A DNA stretch of 64,000 nt from Christensenella sp. UBA5893. Lineage in GTDB: Bacteria; Bacillota; Clostridia; Christensenellales; UBA1242. The stretch spans positions 1-64,000 of the forward strand of contig DJER01000007.1 in NCBI GenBank assembly GCA_002431905.1. Reading direction: 5' to 3'. The position numbers and the translations under genes were made by a program. Positions 8,204 to 15,456 of this stretch are shown here, piece by piece; the first letter of the stretch is position 1; the number at the start of each line of letters is the position of its first letter. Below the pieces are notes generated by a model. That model was not told the DNA's origin and did no database searches. It saw only the letters and a list, made by a program, of their open reading frames with translations.

Positions 8204-10267
8204 ATGATTGCTGAAAAAAATAAGAAAATCATATATTGGGCACTTTATTTTCTAGTTTTTGCATTTACAGTCTATTTTGCCTTCATATTTATCACAAATT
8301 CAATTGCCCAAAAACAAGAATTTGAAATCTATAAAAATTCATGGCAATATGTTGCCGACACAAACTTTACTCAAAAAGTAACAATTGACCCACAAACCAA
8401 CAAAGAAATTGTTTGCTATGAAATCTCATCGCCAGAACAACTCGCTGGTGCATTTATGGAAACAAATTCCGTTAGTGCCGATTCTATCTCCAGCATAACC
8501 AACAGAACATATAGACTATTAAATGATGTTGACCTAAGTGGCAAGTCTTGGCAAATGTCTTCTGAATTTTCTGGAACTTTTGATGGTAATAGTCGTCACA
8601 TCAAAAATCTAAAAATTTCCAGTTCATCTTCAACAATTGGTTTTGTTCAAATTTTAACTGGAACAATAAAGGACGTATTTTTTGATAATATTAGCGTGTC
8701 AATGACAACCAAAAATTCAAATTGTAATGTCGGTGGCGTTGCAGGACTTGTACGAAATGGCAATATCTCAAATGTTTATGTAACAAGTGGAACAATCGAA
8801 TGTGCTTCTCAATCACTTAGCACAAACTATGGAAGACTTGTTGGTGGAATCGCTGGGAGTATGGAAAGTGGCTCAATAGAAAAATCTATAAATTGTGCAA
8901 CAGTTCTTCGTGGCTCTCATATGGGTGGTATAGTTGGTGCAGCAAATGGTGGAAAAATAAAAAACTGCATCAACAAGGGTTCGATTGAATCTTTATCAAG
9001 TAATGTCCCATATATTCGAGTTGGTGGAATTGTTGGCGAAATGAGTAGCAGTGCAAGCATTGAGTTATGCCAAAATGTCGGCGGTGTTAGTGGTAGATCA
9101 GCCTATAGCAATCCGATTCATTGTGCAAATTCCTCAACTGGTGGAATTGTTGGATACGCAAACAGCAAAATATCAAAATGTTCAAATATTGGGAACATTT
9201 ATGGTGGTGAAAGTTCTTACACAGATTCAGCTCATGTTGGTGGAATTGTAGGGTTTACCACTTCAAATGTTGAAGATTGTTATAACACTGGAAATGTTAG
9301 TGCATATGCAAAAAGCACAACAACTCAAGCATTTAAAGAAACAAATAACAACGATGCTACGCAAATTGATACTTTTAGGGATGCTTTTGTTGTCGCTGTG
9401 CTTTACAACCAATGGCGTATGAATTGGTGGTATTATGCGTTTTTGGGAAAAGAAAGATCAATTATTTCGGCACGGGCATATGCCGGTGGAATAGTAGGAA
9501 AACGAAACTCAACATCAAACTCGGTAAAAAATTGCTATTCAATAGGAAGTGTTTCTGGCGCGGTAATAAAATACACCGACACATACTCATATTCATATAA
9601 CTATAGACAAGAACTTTGGACTGTAAGTCCTTTCTATGCCGCATCGGTATATTATGAATCTGCCGCAAGAAAATATGAAATTACATTAACATATACATAT
9701 TCATATCTCTATAGCCCAATAATTGGGAATAATGGAGAAGGTATGGGGAATATCTCAAAAACAGCAGGCAATTCTAGTTTCCAATCAACAAATATTTATT
9801 CATATAAACTCGTTACAACTGATTATTTTACAAAAAATTTACTTCTCCCAATAAATATAGCTACACTTATTGCATCTTTGCTTACTTATAGCAACCAAAC
9901 CGCAACAAGCACAAAAAGTGACAATGATTATATGTATACAGATTTAAAGGCAAAAGGTGATGAACAACTGTTTAATGTTTATGATATGACAGATATGAAT
10001 TGTAGGATTGACGCATCATCAAGCAAAATTTCAATAAATAGTAAGTATTCACTTAGTAGCACTGTAAATGATAAGCGAGAGAAAACTGGTAGTGGAAACG
10101 AAAATATTATGTCGCAATCACTAAATCAAGTTATCCCAGATGGAAGCACTTATTCGGTAACGTCTAACAAATCTTCAATATTAAGTATTGTTAATGGCAA
10201 CAATGCATGGAAAATCGACAGTAGTAAAAATTCAGGTTATCCAATTTTAAAAGGACTATATTGGTAA
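8204..10267 (+). CDS. GLUG-repeat surface protein
   Basis: 687 residues. One N-terminal hydrophobic segment (residues ~9-32) acts as signal or membrane anchor; no C-terminal anchor or LPxTG is present. From ~residue 165 to 430 there are at least seven GLUG motifs of the form 'GG(I/V)(V/A)G' spaced 20-60 residues apart ('VGGVAGLV', 'VGGIAGSM', 'MGGIVGAA', 'VGGIVGEM', 'TGGIVGYA', 'VGGIVGFT', 'AGGIVGKR'), each followed by 'I..C.N.G.I'-type strands, which is typical of beta-helix adhesins. The C-terminal ~250 residues are Ser/Thr/Tyr-rich and end in 'AWKIDSSKNSGYPILKGLYW', a common GLUG-protein ending. It is followed after ten bases by a lipoprotein gene, so the two are probably co-transcribed. 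Confidence 0.85.
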   Translation: MIAEKNKKIIYWALYFLVFAFTVYFAFIFITNSIAQKQEFEIYKNSWQYVADTNFTQKVTIDPQTNKEIVCYEISSPEQLAGAFMETNSVSADSISSITNRTYRLLNDVDLSGKSWQMSSEFSGTFDGNSRHIKNLKISSSSSTIGFVQILTGTIKDVFFDNISVSMTTKNSNCNVGGVAGLVRNGNISNVYVTSGTIECASQSLSTNYGRLVGGIAGSMESGSIEKSINCATVLRGSHMGGIVGAANGGKIKNCINKGSIESLSSNVPYIRVGGIVGEMSSSASIELCQNVGGVSGRSAYSNPIHCANSSTGGIVGYANSKISKCSNIGNIYGGESSYTDSAHVGGIVGFTTSNVEDCYNTGNVSAYAKSTTTQAFKETNNNDATQIDTFRDAFVVAVLYNQWRMNWWYYAFLGKERSIISARAYAGGIVGKRNSTSNSVKNCYSIGSVSGAVIKYTDTYSYSYNYRQELWTVSPFYAASVYYESAARKYEITLTYTYSYLYSPIIGNNGEGMGNISKTAGNSSFQSTNIYSYKLVTTDYFTKNLLLPINIATLIASLLTYSNQTATSTKSDNDYMYTDLKAKGDEQLFNVYDMTDMNCRIDASSSKISINSKYSLSSTVNDKREKTGSGNENIMSQSLNQVIPDGSTYSVTSNKSSILSIVNGNNAWKIDSSKNSGYPILKGLYW

Positions 10268-10277
10268 GGAGAAAATT

Positions 10278-10754
10278 ATGAAGAAAAAAATATTTAGTGT
10301 ATTTGCAATAATTCTTTGTTGTTTTGTTTTAACTGCATGCGGTGGTGATGCTGTTTGTGGCGATTGGAAAGTTGATTCGTATAGTTATTTATATAATGGT
10401 GTAACTTATGAATATACAAACAACCAAGCAAAAGATTTTGAACCTAATATAGAAATTATGCAAAACAAAGACGGCAAGTACACTGATGAGCAAGTTGTAC
10501 AAGCATCAATTGGTTTTTTGTATACTCAATCACACAATTTGATATATCGTTTTAATGCAAAAAATGTGTTGGAGATTATTGGGGTTAGTACATCGATAGA
10601 ATATAATTGGTCAAGAAAAGGTAACTCAATTGTTGCGACATTAAGCAATGAAGTAGAAAACATATTAACATTTGTTATTAAAGATGATAATACAATGTGT
10701 ATCACACAACAAGATGATACAAATGAATTAAATATAATTTTAAAAAGAAGTTAA
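10278..10754 (+). CDS. Lipoprotein of unknown function
   Basis: 158 residues. The lipobox 'LTAC' ends at Cys21 after a typical KKK-hydrophobic signal, so it is lipid-anchored on the outer face of the membrane. The mature part looks like a small beta-rich (lipocalin-like) domain: 'GDWKVDSYSYLYNG', then 'YNWSRKGNSIVATLSN', 'TFVIKDDNTMCI' and a final 'LNIILKRS', a pattern seen in many short Bacillota lipoproteins measuring nothing obvious. It lies in an operon with the GLUG protein upstream (10-base gap, AAGGAG SD), suggesting a surface-related role. A strong terminator follows. Confidence 0.75.
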   Translation: MKKKIFSVFAIILCCFVLTACGGDAVCGDWKVDSYSYLYNGVTYEYTNNQAKDFEPNIEIMQNKDGKYTDEQVVQASIGFLYTQSHNLIYRFNAKNVLEIIGVSTSIEYNWSRKGNSIVATLSNEVENILTFVIKDDNTMCITQQDDTNELNIILKRS

Positions 10755-10762
10755 AAAACAAC

Positions 10763-10801
10763 AAAAAAGGAAATTGCGTTTATATGCAATTTCCTTTTTT
10801 A
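10763..10801 (+). terminator. Strong intrinsic terminator
   Basis: A 15-bp stem (AAAAAAGGAAATTGC with its complement) around an eight-base loop, with the 3' arm ending in T6-7. Confidence 0.9.
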
Positions 10802-10816
10802 TTAAAAAAATTATAT

Positions 10817-10847
10817 TTGTATTAAAAAATAAAAAAATTCATAAAAT
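10817..10847 (+). promoter_or_regulatory. Possible leaderless promoter of lytic transglycosylase gene
   Basis: TTGTAT, 19-base spacer (long), TAAAAT ending at 10847; the seventh base after it is the G of the GTG start at 10854. No SD. Weaker than the other leaderless cases because of the spacer. Confidence 0.4.
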
Positions 10848-10853
10848 ATATTT

Positions 10854-11399
10854 GTGAAAAATAAATTATTTATTATATTTTTTATTTTAATGATAATTTC
10901 TTGCGTGACAATTTATGGATATTTATTTTATATTAACTATAAATATCCTTTATCCTACAAAGAAACAATAATTGAAAATTGTGATAAATATAATTTTGAA
11001 TATGATTTTATTGCAAGTTTGATAAATGCCGAAAGTGGCTTCGACAAAGATTCTGTTTCAAATAAAGGAGCTGTTGGACTTATGCAAATAATGCCAAAAA
11101 CGGCTGAATTTGTGTGCAAAAAAATAAATGAAAAATATGATTATGAAAAATTAAAAGACCCGCAATTTAATATCAAAATTGGAACATATTATTTAAAGTA
11201 TTTGAATGCAAAATTTAGCGACAAAATAGTTTTGCTTTGTGCATATAACGCTGGCGAAGGTGTTGTTTCAAATTGGTTAAAAAACAAAGAATATTCAAAA
11301 GATGGAAAAACATTAAACAAAATTCCATATTCATCAACAGACGCCTATGTTGAAAAAATCTTAAAAACCCAAAAAATTTATAAAAAGAAGTTCTTATAA
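10854..11399 (+). CDS. Membrane-anchored lytic transglycosylase (SLT domain)
   Basis: 181 residues. It cleaves peptidoglycan glycan strands outside the cell, forming 1,6-anhydro ends. A single N-terminal anchor (residues ~4-27) is followed by a full SLT domain: 'SLINAESGFD' with the catalytic Glu (about residue 62), 'GAVGLMQIMPKTAEF', 'DPQFNIKIGTYYLKYL' and 'LLCAYNAGEGVVSNWL', then 'ETDAYVEKIL'-like 'STDAYVEKILK'. The start is a GTG; there is no SD and the promoter suggests a leaderless message. An in-frame ATG 12 codons on would cut into the anchor, so GTG is preferred. It is divergent from nothing and followed by lysS, which has its own promoter. Confidence 0.88.
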   Translation: MKNKLFIIFFILMIISCVTIYGYLFYINYKYPLSYKETIIENCDKYNFEYDFIASLINAESGFDKDSVSNKGAVGLMQIMPKTAEFVCKKINEKYDYEKLKDPQFNIKIGTYYLKYLNAKFSDKIVLLCAYNAGEGVVSNWLKNKEYSKDGKTLNKIPYSSTDAYVEKILKTQKIYKKKFL

Positions 11400-11400
11400 C

Positions 11401-11444
11401 TTGTTTGACTAATTAAGTTAAATATGATAACCTAATTAAGTTAA
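11401..11444 (+). promoter_or_regulatory. lysS promoter region with a 13-bp direct repeat
   Basis: TTGTTT (11401), 16-base spacer, TATGAT (11423-11428). Two identical copies of CTAATTAAGTTAA lie at 11409-11421 (in the spacer) and 11432-11444 (just after the likely start), 23 bases apart. This looks like a pair of operator sites, but no regulator is known. Confidence 0.45.
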
Positions 11445-11464
11445 TATTAGGAGAAAAATTTATT

Positions 11465-12934
11465 ATGGAAAACACACAACAATTATCAAGCGAGATTGAT
11501 ATTCGTGCAGAAAAAATTGCAACATTAAAAAAATCAGGTGTAATTGTTTACAAAGAAAAATATGATAGAACTCACACAATTGAACAAGCAAGAGAACTTG
11601 AAGACGGCACAAAAGTTAGGGTTTGTGGAAGAATTGTGTTCAGACGTGTTATGGGCAAGTTTGGATTTATGCAAATAAGAGATGTCAAAGCAAAAATTCA
11701 AATCAGTGTTGGTGTAAATGAACTTGATGCTGAACAATATGAATTTTACAAAAAGATGATAGACATTGGCGATTTTGTTGGTGTTAGTGGAGAAATTTAT
11801 CACACACAAACAGGCGAAATCACAGTAAGAGCATATGAAGTAACTTTGCTCAGCAAAGCACTTCGTCCATTGCCAGAAAAATTCCATGGACTTGTTGACC
11901 AAGAACAAAAATATCGTCAAAGATATTTGGATCTTATCTCAAACGAAACAGCAAGAGAAGTTTTTGTTGGAAGAAGTAAGGTGTTAACATTTCTTCGTAC
12001 ATTTCTTAACAAAAATGGATTTATGGAAGTTGAAACTCCAATTCTTCAATCAGCCGTTTGTGGGGCAAGTGCAAAACCTTTCTTCACTCATCACAATGCT
12101 CTTGACAAACAATGCAATCTTCGTATTGCTCCAGAAACATACTTAAAACAAGTTATTGCTGGTGGTTTTGACAGGGTATACGAAGTTGCAAAGTGTTTCC
12201 GTAATGAAGGTATGGACACTCAACACTTGCAAGAATTTACAATGGTTGAATGGTACGCTTCATATTGGAATTTTGAAGACAATATCAAATTTTACAAAAA
12301 ATTTATTCAAGAACTTTTAATGGAAATAAAAGGCACAACAAAAATCACATACCAAGGTCAAGAACTTGACTTTGGGAAAGAAGTTTGGCCAAGAATCAAC
12401 TATGTTGAAGAAATGCGTAAAATTTTAGGCTTTGATTTCTTGGAATGCAAAACAAGAGATGAACTTGTTGAAAAGGTTGCAAAAACAGGGCTTTATCCAG
12501 CAAAAGAATTTGATGGAATTAAAACTCTTGGCGGTGTTATTGACTATATTTACAAGAGAAAAATCAGAGTAAACATTGTTGAACCAACAATTCTTTACAA
12601 CTATCCTGCATTTTTGATTCCACTTGCAAGAAAGAATGACAAAGATAACAGAATTATTGATGCATTCCAAATTTTGTGTGTTGGAAATGAACTTGCAAAA
12701 GCATATAGCGAACTTGTTGACCCAATCATTCAAAGAAAAGAACTTGAAAACCAAGCCAAAGCAAAACAAGAAGGCGACGACGAAGCAATGGAAATTGACG
12801 AAGACTTCTTGCTTGCAATGGAACATGGAATGCCACCAATCAGTGGTCTTGGGTTTGGGGTAGATAGACTTATGACAATACTCTTTGACCAAGAGAGTAT
12901 TAGGGATGTTGTATTATTTCCTCTAATGAAATAA
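11465..12934 (+). CDS. lysS: Lysyl-tRNA synthetase, class II
   Basis: 489 residues, full length. It charges tRNA-Lys. An N-terminal OB-fold (residues ~55-150: 'VRVCGRIVFRRVMGKFGFMQIRD') binds the anticodon. The class II core follows: motif 1 around 'FMEVETPIL', motif 2 'RVYEVAKCFRNEGMDTQHLQEFTMVEWY' and motif 3 'GLGFGVDRLMTILF' near the C-terminus, ending in the typical 'RDVVLFPLMK'. AGGAG is found 12 bases before the ATG. The stop codon overlaps the 5' arm of structured element A1. There is no T-box leader; the upstream direct repeats are the only regulatory signal. Confidence 0.96.
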   Translation: MENTQQLSSEIDIRAEKIATLKKSGVIVYKEKYDRTHTIEQARELEDGTKVRVCGRIVFRRVMGKFGFMQIRDVKAKIQISVGVNELDAEQYEFYKKMIDIGDFVGVSGEIYHTQTGEITVRAYEVTLLSKALRPLPEKFHGLVDQEQKYRQRYLDLISNETAREVFVGRSKVLTFLRTFLNKNGFMEVETPILQSAVCGASAKPFFTHHNALDKQCNLRIAPETYLKQVIAGGFDRVYEVAKCFRNEGMDTQHLQEFTMVEWYASYWNFEDNIKFYKKFIQELLMEIKGTTKITYQGQELDFGKEVWPRINYVEEMRKILGFDFLECKTRDELVEKVAKTGLYPAKEFDGIKTLGGVIDYIYKRKIRVNIVEPTILYNYPAFLIPLARKNDKDNRIIDAFQILCVGNELAKAYSELVDPIIQRKELENQAKAKQEGDDEAMEIDEDFLLAMEHGMPPISGLGFGVDRLMTILFDQESIRDVVLFPLMK

Positions 12935-13061
12935 AAAACGCAAAATTAACTCACAATAACTTTGTTTACTGACAAATTGCCACCACAGTCATTGAGGTGA
13001 CTAAACTCCTACGGTGGCGATTTTGTCGAGCCTTGTTCTTGTGGTTAATTTTGCGTTTTTT
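12934..13061. ncRNA. Structured intergenic element A1 (candidate RNA, homologous to A2)
   Basis: Outer arms AAAAACGCAAAATTAA and TTAATTTTGCGTTTTT enclose ~95 bases. Inner stems: CACAA/TTGTG, GACAAA/TTTGTC, GCCACC/GGTGGC and an apical hairpin AGTCA/TGACT. The element shares islands CTTTGTTT-n-CTG, CAGTCATT, GGT-n-AC-n-AAACTCCT and CGAGCC with A2 at 23567, whose matching stems have different bases that still pair. Conserved words plus compensatory changes point to a folded RNA (or folded DNA) element. The outer arms alone would act as a bidirectional terminator. Strand is undecided; no known family was recognised. Confidence 0.7.
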
Positions 13062-13090
13062 ACTATAAAATGATTGTTAGTAGATACCAA

Positions 13091-13120
13091 GCGAGCCTTG
13101 TTCTTTGGGCTCTTTTTTAT
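13091..13120 (+). terminator. Second terminator after lysS
   Basis: GAGCC / GGGCTC hairpin with T6, containing CGAGCCTTGTTCTT, a 14-base word also present in A1 at 13027-13040. Confidence 0.65.
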
Positions 13121-13165
13121 TTCATTGTTTGTACGTTGAATTTGACTTGTGTTTTTTAATACTCT

Positions 13166-13292
13166 ATGTCGTTTTGACTATCGAACTCAACGTGTGACCT
13201 TGGAGAAAATTTCTTCCGATTGGTCATTTCGCCCCCGACATTCTTGACGGGCTTTGGAGAATCCCAACATCTTTAAGTAGTTCGAAATAATC
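13166..13292. repeat. Two degenerate copies of a TGTCATTTCGA-type palindromic repeat
   Basis: 13166-13221 and 13222-13292 each resemble the left half of the repeat at 23709: GTCxTTTxGAC..., 'TTGGAGAAA' core, and in the second copy 'AACATCTTTAAGTAGTTCGAAATAATC'. They are eroded relative to the 23709 copy. The rest of the 470-base gap between lysS and the next gene contains no coding signal. Confidence 0.65.
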
Positions 13293-13338
13293 ATTAAAAA
13301 TAGATTTGAAAATATTTCAAAAATTTTACAAAATGGGG

Positions 13339-13367
13339 TTGAAAATATTGCGACCTTATGATAAAAT
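13339..13367 (+). promoter_or_regulatory. Promoter of 218-residue unknown gene
   Basis: TTGAAA, 17-base spacer, TAAAAT, then GGGGGAG as SD before the ATG at 13405. Confidence 0.6.
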
Positions 13368-13404
13368 GGCAATATAAATTGAGCCATAAGGGGGAGAGAT
13401 ATTT

Positions 13405-14061
13405 ATGGAACAAAATGAAGATATTGTAAAAAATTTGCAAGGGTTTGGTAAATTCCTTTATGCAAAAATGCAAAAGAAACCAAAATTAGCAACAAAGAAA
13501 TGCCTTAGCATTGAAATGGCATATCAAAAGTATTTGTTGGCAACAAAACAATTTGTTTTGAGTGGAGATGACATAAAACTTTTAAAAATGCTAAAAAAAG
13601 AAGCAAAGCAATATGCTTTGGCTTTTACATATGACAAATTGCTTACAAGCACACTTGTTGTTCTTGACAAATTGACAAGAGAACAAGGCAAAGAAAGAGA
13701 AATGACAACTCAAGAAATTGATGCTAGACAACTTTATCTAAGACTTTCTGATTTTTCAAAATATGTGTTTAATATTCAAGCAAAAATGAGTGACAAAAAA
13801 CTTGCAAAAACAAAATTGAGTTATGAAGATATGTATAACCTTTATCTAACCAAAAATGAAATTGAATCAAACAAAATTTTGGATAAGTCTGTTATTCAAG
13901 CAATAAAATCAGCATCAAACGGCAGTTGGGTAAAAGACAAAAATCTTACAGTAAGTGAAATTTTGACAGACACAATGATTGCATCAAGCAGAGCATTATC
14001 AAAATATGGCGAAATAAAAATGTCAGTTGAAATGCAAAACGAAATGCAGAATGAAATGTAA
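13405..14061 (+). CDS. Hypothetical helical protein with internal duplication
   Basis: 218 residues, Lys-rich, predicted all-alpha and cytoplasmic. Two segments look like diverged repeats: 'LSIEMAYQKYLLATKQFVLSG' at ~residue 32 and 'LSYEDMYNLYLTKNEIES' at ~residue 138, each followed by a helix ending near 'LKMLKKEAK' or 'IQAIKSASNG'. No family is recognised. The C-terminus ends in a short tandem repeat 'MQNEMQNEM' (bases 14032-14058), which could vary in length. SD GGGGAG and its own promoter support it. It ends in a terminator shared with convergent dinB. Confidence 0.7.
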   Translation: MEQNEDIVKNLQGFGKFLYAKMQKKPKLATKKCLSIEMAYQKYLLATKQFVLSGDDIKLLKMLKKEAKQYALAFTYDKLLTSTLVVLDKLTREQGKEREMTTQEIDARQLYLRLSDFSKYVFNIQAKMSDKKLAKTKLSYEDMYNLYLTKNEIESNKILDKSVIQAIKSASNGSWVKDKNLTVSEILTDTMIASSRALSKYGEIKMSVEMQNEMQNEM

Positions 14062-14074
14062 AACAAAACATAAC

Positions 14075-14105
14075 AAAAATACGATAGAAATCTATCGTAT
14101 TTTTT
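14075..14105. terminator. Bidirectional terminator between convergent genes
   Basis: AAAAATACGATAGA / TCTATCGTATTTTT, nearly perfect palindrome; T run on both strands. Confidence 0.85.
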
Positions 14106-15339
14106 AATTATCAATATCTTTGTCATCAAGGCGAAGAGCATCACTATTGAGCAAGTCATTATTTTGAGTGACAAGTGGTTTTATGCTCATATAGCCATAT
14201 TTATCTCGTATCTTGTCAATTGCCTTGTCCAATTTTTCTTTTTGTACATTTTGGGGCTCAAATAAAGACAATTGATTTACTGAACTTTCATCACACAAAT
14301 TAGAAACCGAAATTCTCACGCTTCTGATTTGTATTTTTTTGTCCCACATTTTGTCAATAACATTGATCACTGTGTTAAAAATATCAAAAGAGTTATTTGT
14401 GGAATTTTCAATTGTATGGCTTTTTGTTATCCAAGTTAGGTCACTTTTCCTTAATGAAACTTGAAAGGTCGCACCAACAACACATTTTTTTCTAAGTCTT
14501 GTTGCAATCTCATCACACAAAAACATCACAACCGTTTTCATTTCTTTCATATTTTTTACATCAACAAGAGTTGTTGTTCCGTTGCCAATGCTCTTTGCAG
14601 GGGAGTTGTTATTTGCATATGCAACATCGTCATCATTTTGTCCATTAAGCCTATCGTGAAGTTGTTCACCAATCACACCAAACTTTGTTTTTAACAAGTT
14701 TTTGTCGCAATTTGCCAAGTCGCCAAGTGTAAAAATATTAAGTTTGTTAAGTTTTGGTTCAAGTTTTCTGCCAATACCAATAATGCTTCCAAGTGAAAGC
14801 GGATATACAATTTTCTTGTATTTTTCAAGAGGTATTTCGGTTACTGCGTCAGGTTTTTTCATATCACTGCCAAGTTTTGCAAAAGTTTTGGTAAAACTTA
14901 TTCCAACAGAAATTGTTACGCCAATTTCTTCTTTGATTCGCTTTCTTAATATGTTTGCAATTTCAAGTGGTGTTCCAAAAAACTTTGCTGTGTCGGTTAT
15001 GTCAAGCCAACATTCGTCAATGCCAAAAGGTTCAACCTTGTCGGTGTATTCTTCATAAATTTTTCTTATACGTTTTGAGTATTTTTCATATATATCATGA
15101 TGAGGTCTTACACAAACAAGGTCAGGACATTTTTGTTTTGCTTGATATATAATGTCGCCAGTTTTAACACCAAAACTTTTGGCAAGGTTGTTTTTGGCAA
15201 GAACAATGCCATTACGTTTTGACTTTTCACCGGTAACAGCAACAGGTAAGTCTTTTAGCGAAGGGTTCATTGCACATTCGCAAGATGCAAAAAAATTGTT
15301 TACATCGCAGTGAAGTATAATTTTGTGTTTTGTTTGCAT
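14104..15339 (-). CDS. dinB: DNA polymerase IV (Y-family translesion polymerase)
   Basis: 411 residues. It bypasses lesions with low fidelity. 'ILHCDVNNFFASCECAMNPSLKDLPVAV' (first catalytic Asp), 'GIVLAKNNLAKSFGVKTGD', 'EPFGIDECWLDITD' (second Asp-Glu pair), then 'VTISVGISFTKTFAKLGSDMKKPD', helix-hairpin-helix around 'IIGIGRKLEPKLNKLNIFTLGDLA' and a little-finger domain. It is the UmuC/ImpB-like long form with a ~90-residue tail and no beta-clamp motif that I can point to with confidence. The start at 15339 has AAGGAGGG before the ATG; the ORF could extend 12 codons upstream, but without SD. Divergent from the amidohydrolase gene, with twin palindromes in the shared promoter region. Confidence 0.93.
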   Translation of the reverse strand: MQTKHKIILHCDVNNFFASCECAMNPSLKDLPVAVTGEKSKRNGIVLAKNNLAKSFGVKTGDIIYQAKQKCPDLVCVRPHHDIYEKYSKRIRKIYEEYTDKVEPFGIDECWLDITDTAKFFGTPLEIANILRKRIKEEIGVTISVGISFTKTFAKLGSDMKKPDAVTEIPLEKYKKIVYPLSLGSIIGIGRKLEPKLNKLNIFTLGDLANCDKNLLKTKFGVIGEQLHDRLNGQNDDDVAYANNNSPAKSIGNGTTTLVDVKNMKEMKTVVMFLCDEIATRLRKKCVVGATFQVSLRKSDLTWITKSHTIENSTNNSFDIFNTVINVIDKMWDKKIQIRSVRISVSNLCDESSVNQLSLFEPQNVQKEKLDKAIDKIRDKYGYMSIKPLVTQNNDLLNSDALRLDDKDIDN

Positions 15340-15362
15340 TTTTGCCCTCCTTTTTGGTATAA

Positions 15363-15391
15363 TTGCTTTACACATATTATGTGGATATAGT
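15363..15391 (+). promoter_or_regulatory. Amidohydrolase-tex promoter with palindrome in the spacer
   Basis: TTGCTT, 17-base spacer, TATAGT. The spacer contains CACATATTATGTG (15371-15383), a perfect palindrome about a central T, placed exactly where a repressor would block RNA polymerase. Confidence 0.6.
15371..15383. promoter_or_regulatory. Candidate operator O1, CACATA-n-TATGTG
   Basis: Perfect 6+1+6 palindrome between the -35 and -10 of the + strand promoter. A near-identical copy (O2) lies 58 bases away. It is not a GAAC-N4-GTTC (Bacillota LexA) site. Confidence 0.55.
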
Positions 15392-15419
15392 TTGGTATTA
15401 TGCTCAAACTGATAAAAGT

Positions 15420-15425
15420 ATTATA
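15420..15425 (-). promoter_or_regulatory. dinB extended -10
   Basis: Read on the - strand: TGTTATAAT, an extended -10 with only a weak -35. Operator O2 lies just upstream of it in the spacer. Confidence 0.45.
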
Positions 15426-15428
15426 ACA

Positions 15429-15441
15429 CACATAATATGAC
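15429..15441. promoter_or_regulatory. Candidate operator O2, CACATAATATGAC
   Basis: Matches O1 in 11 of 13 positions (one mismatch is in the non-pairing centre) and sits in the spacer of the divergent dinB promoter. Confidence 0.5.
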
Positions 15442-15456
15442 AAAATAGGACAATTT

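Noticed and set aside
12934..13061. Simple terminator only
   Set aside because: The outer arms could terminate transcription, but the conserved inner words and compensatory changes with A2 need another explanation.
13187..13387. 66-residue - strand frame between lysS and the next gene
   Set aside because: Covers the degenerate repeats and the promoter of the next gene; no SD.
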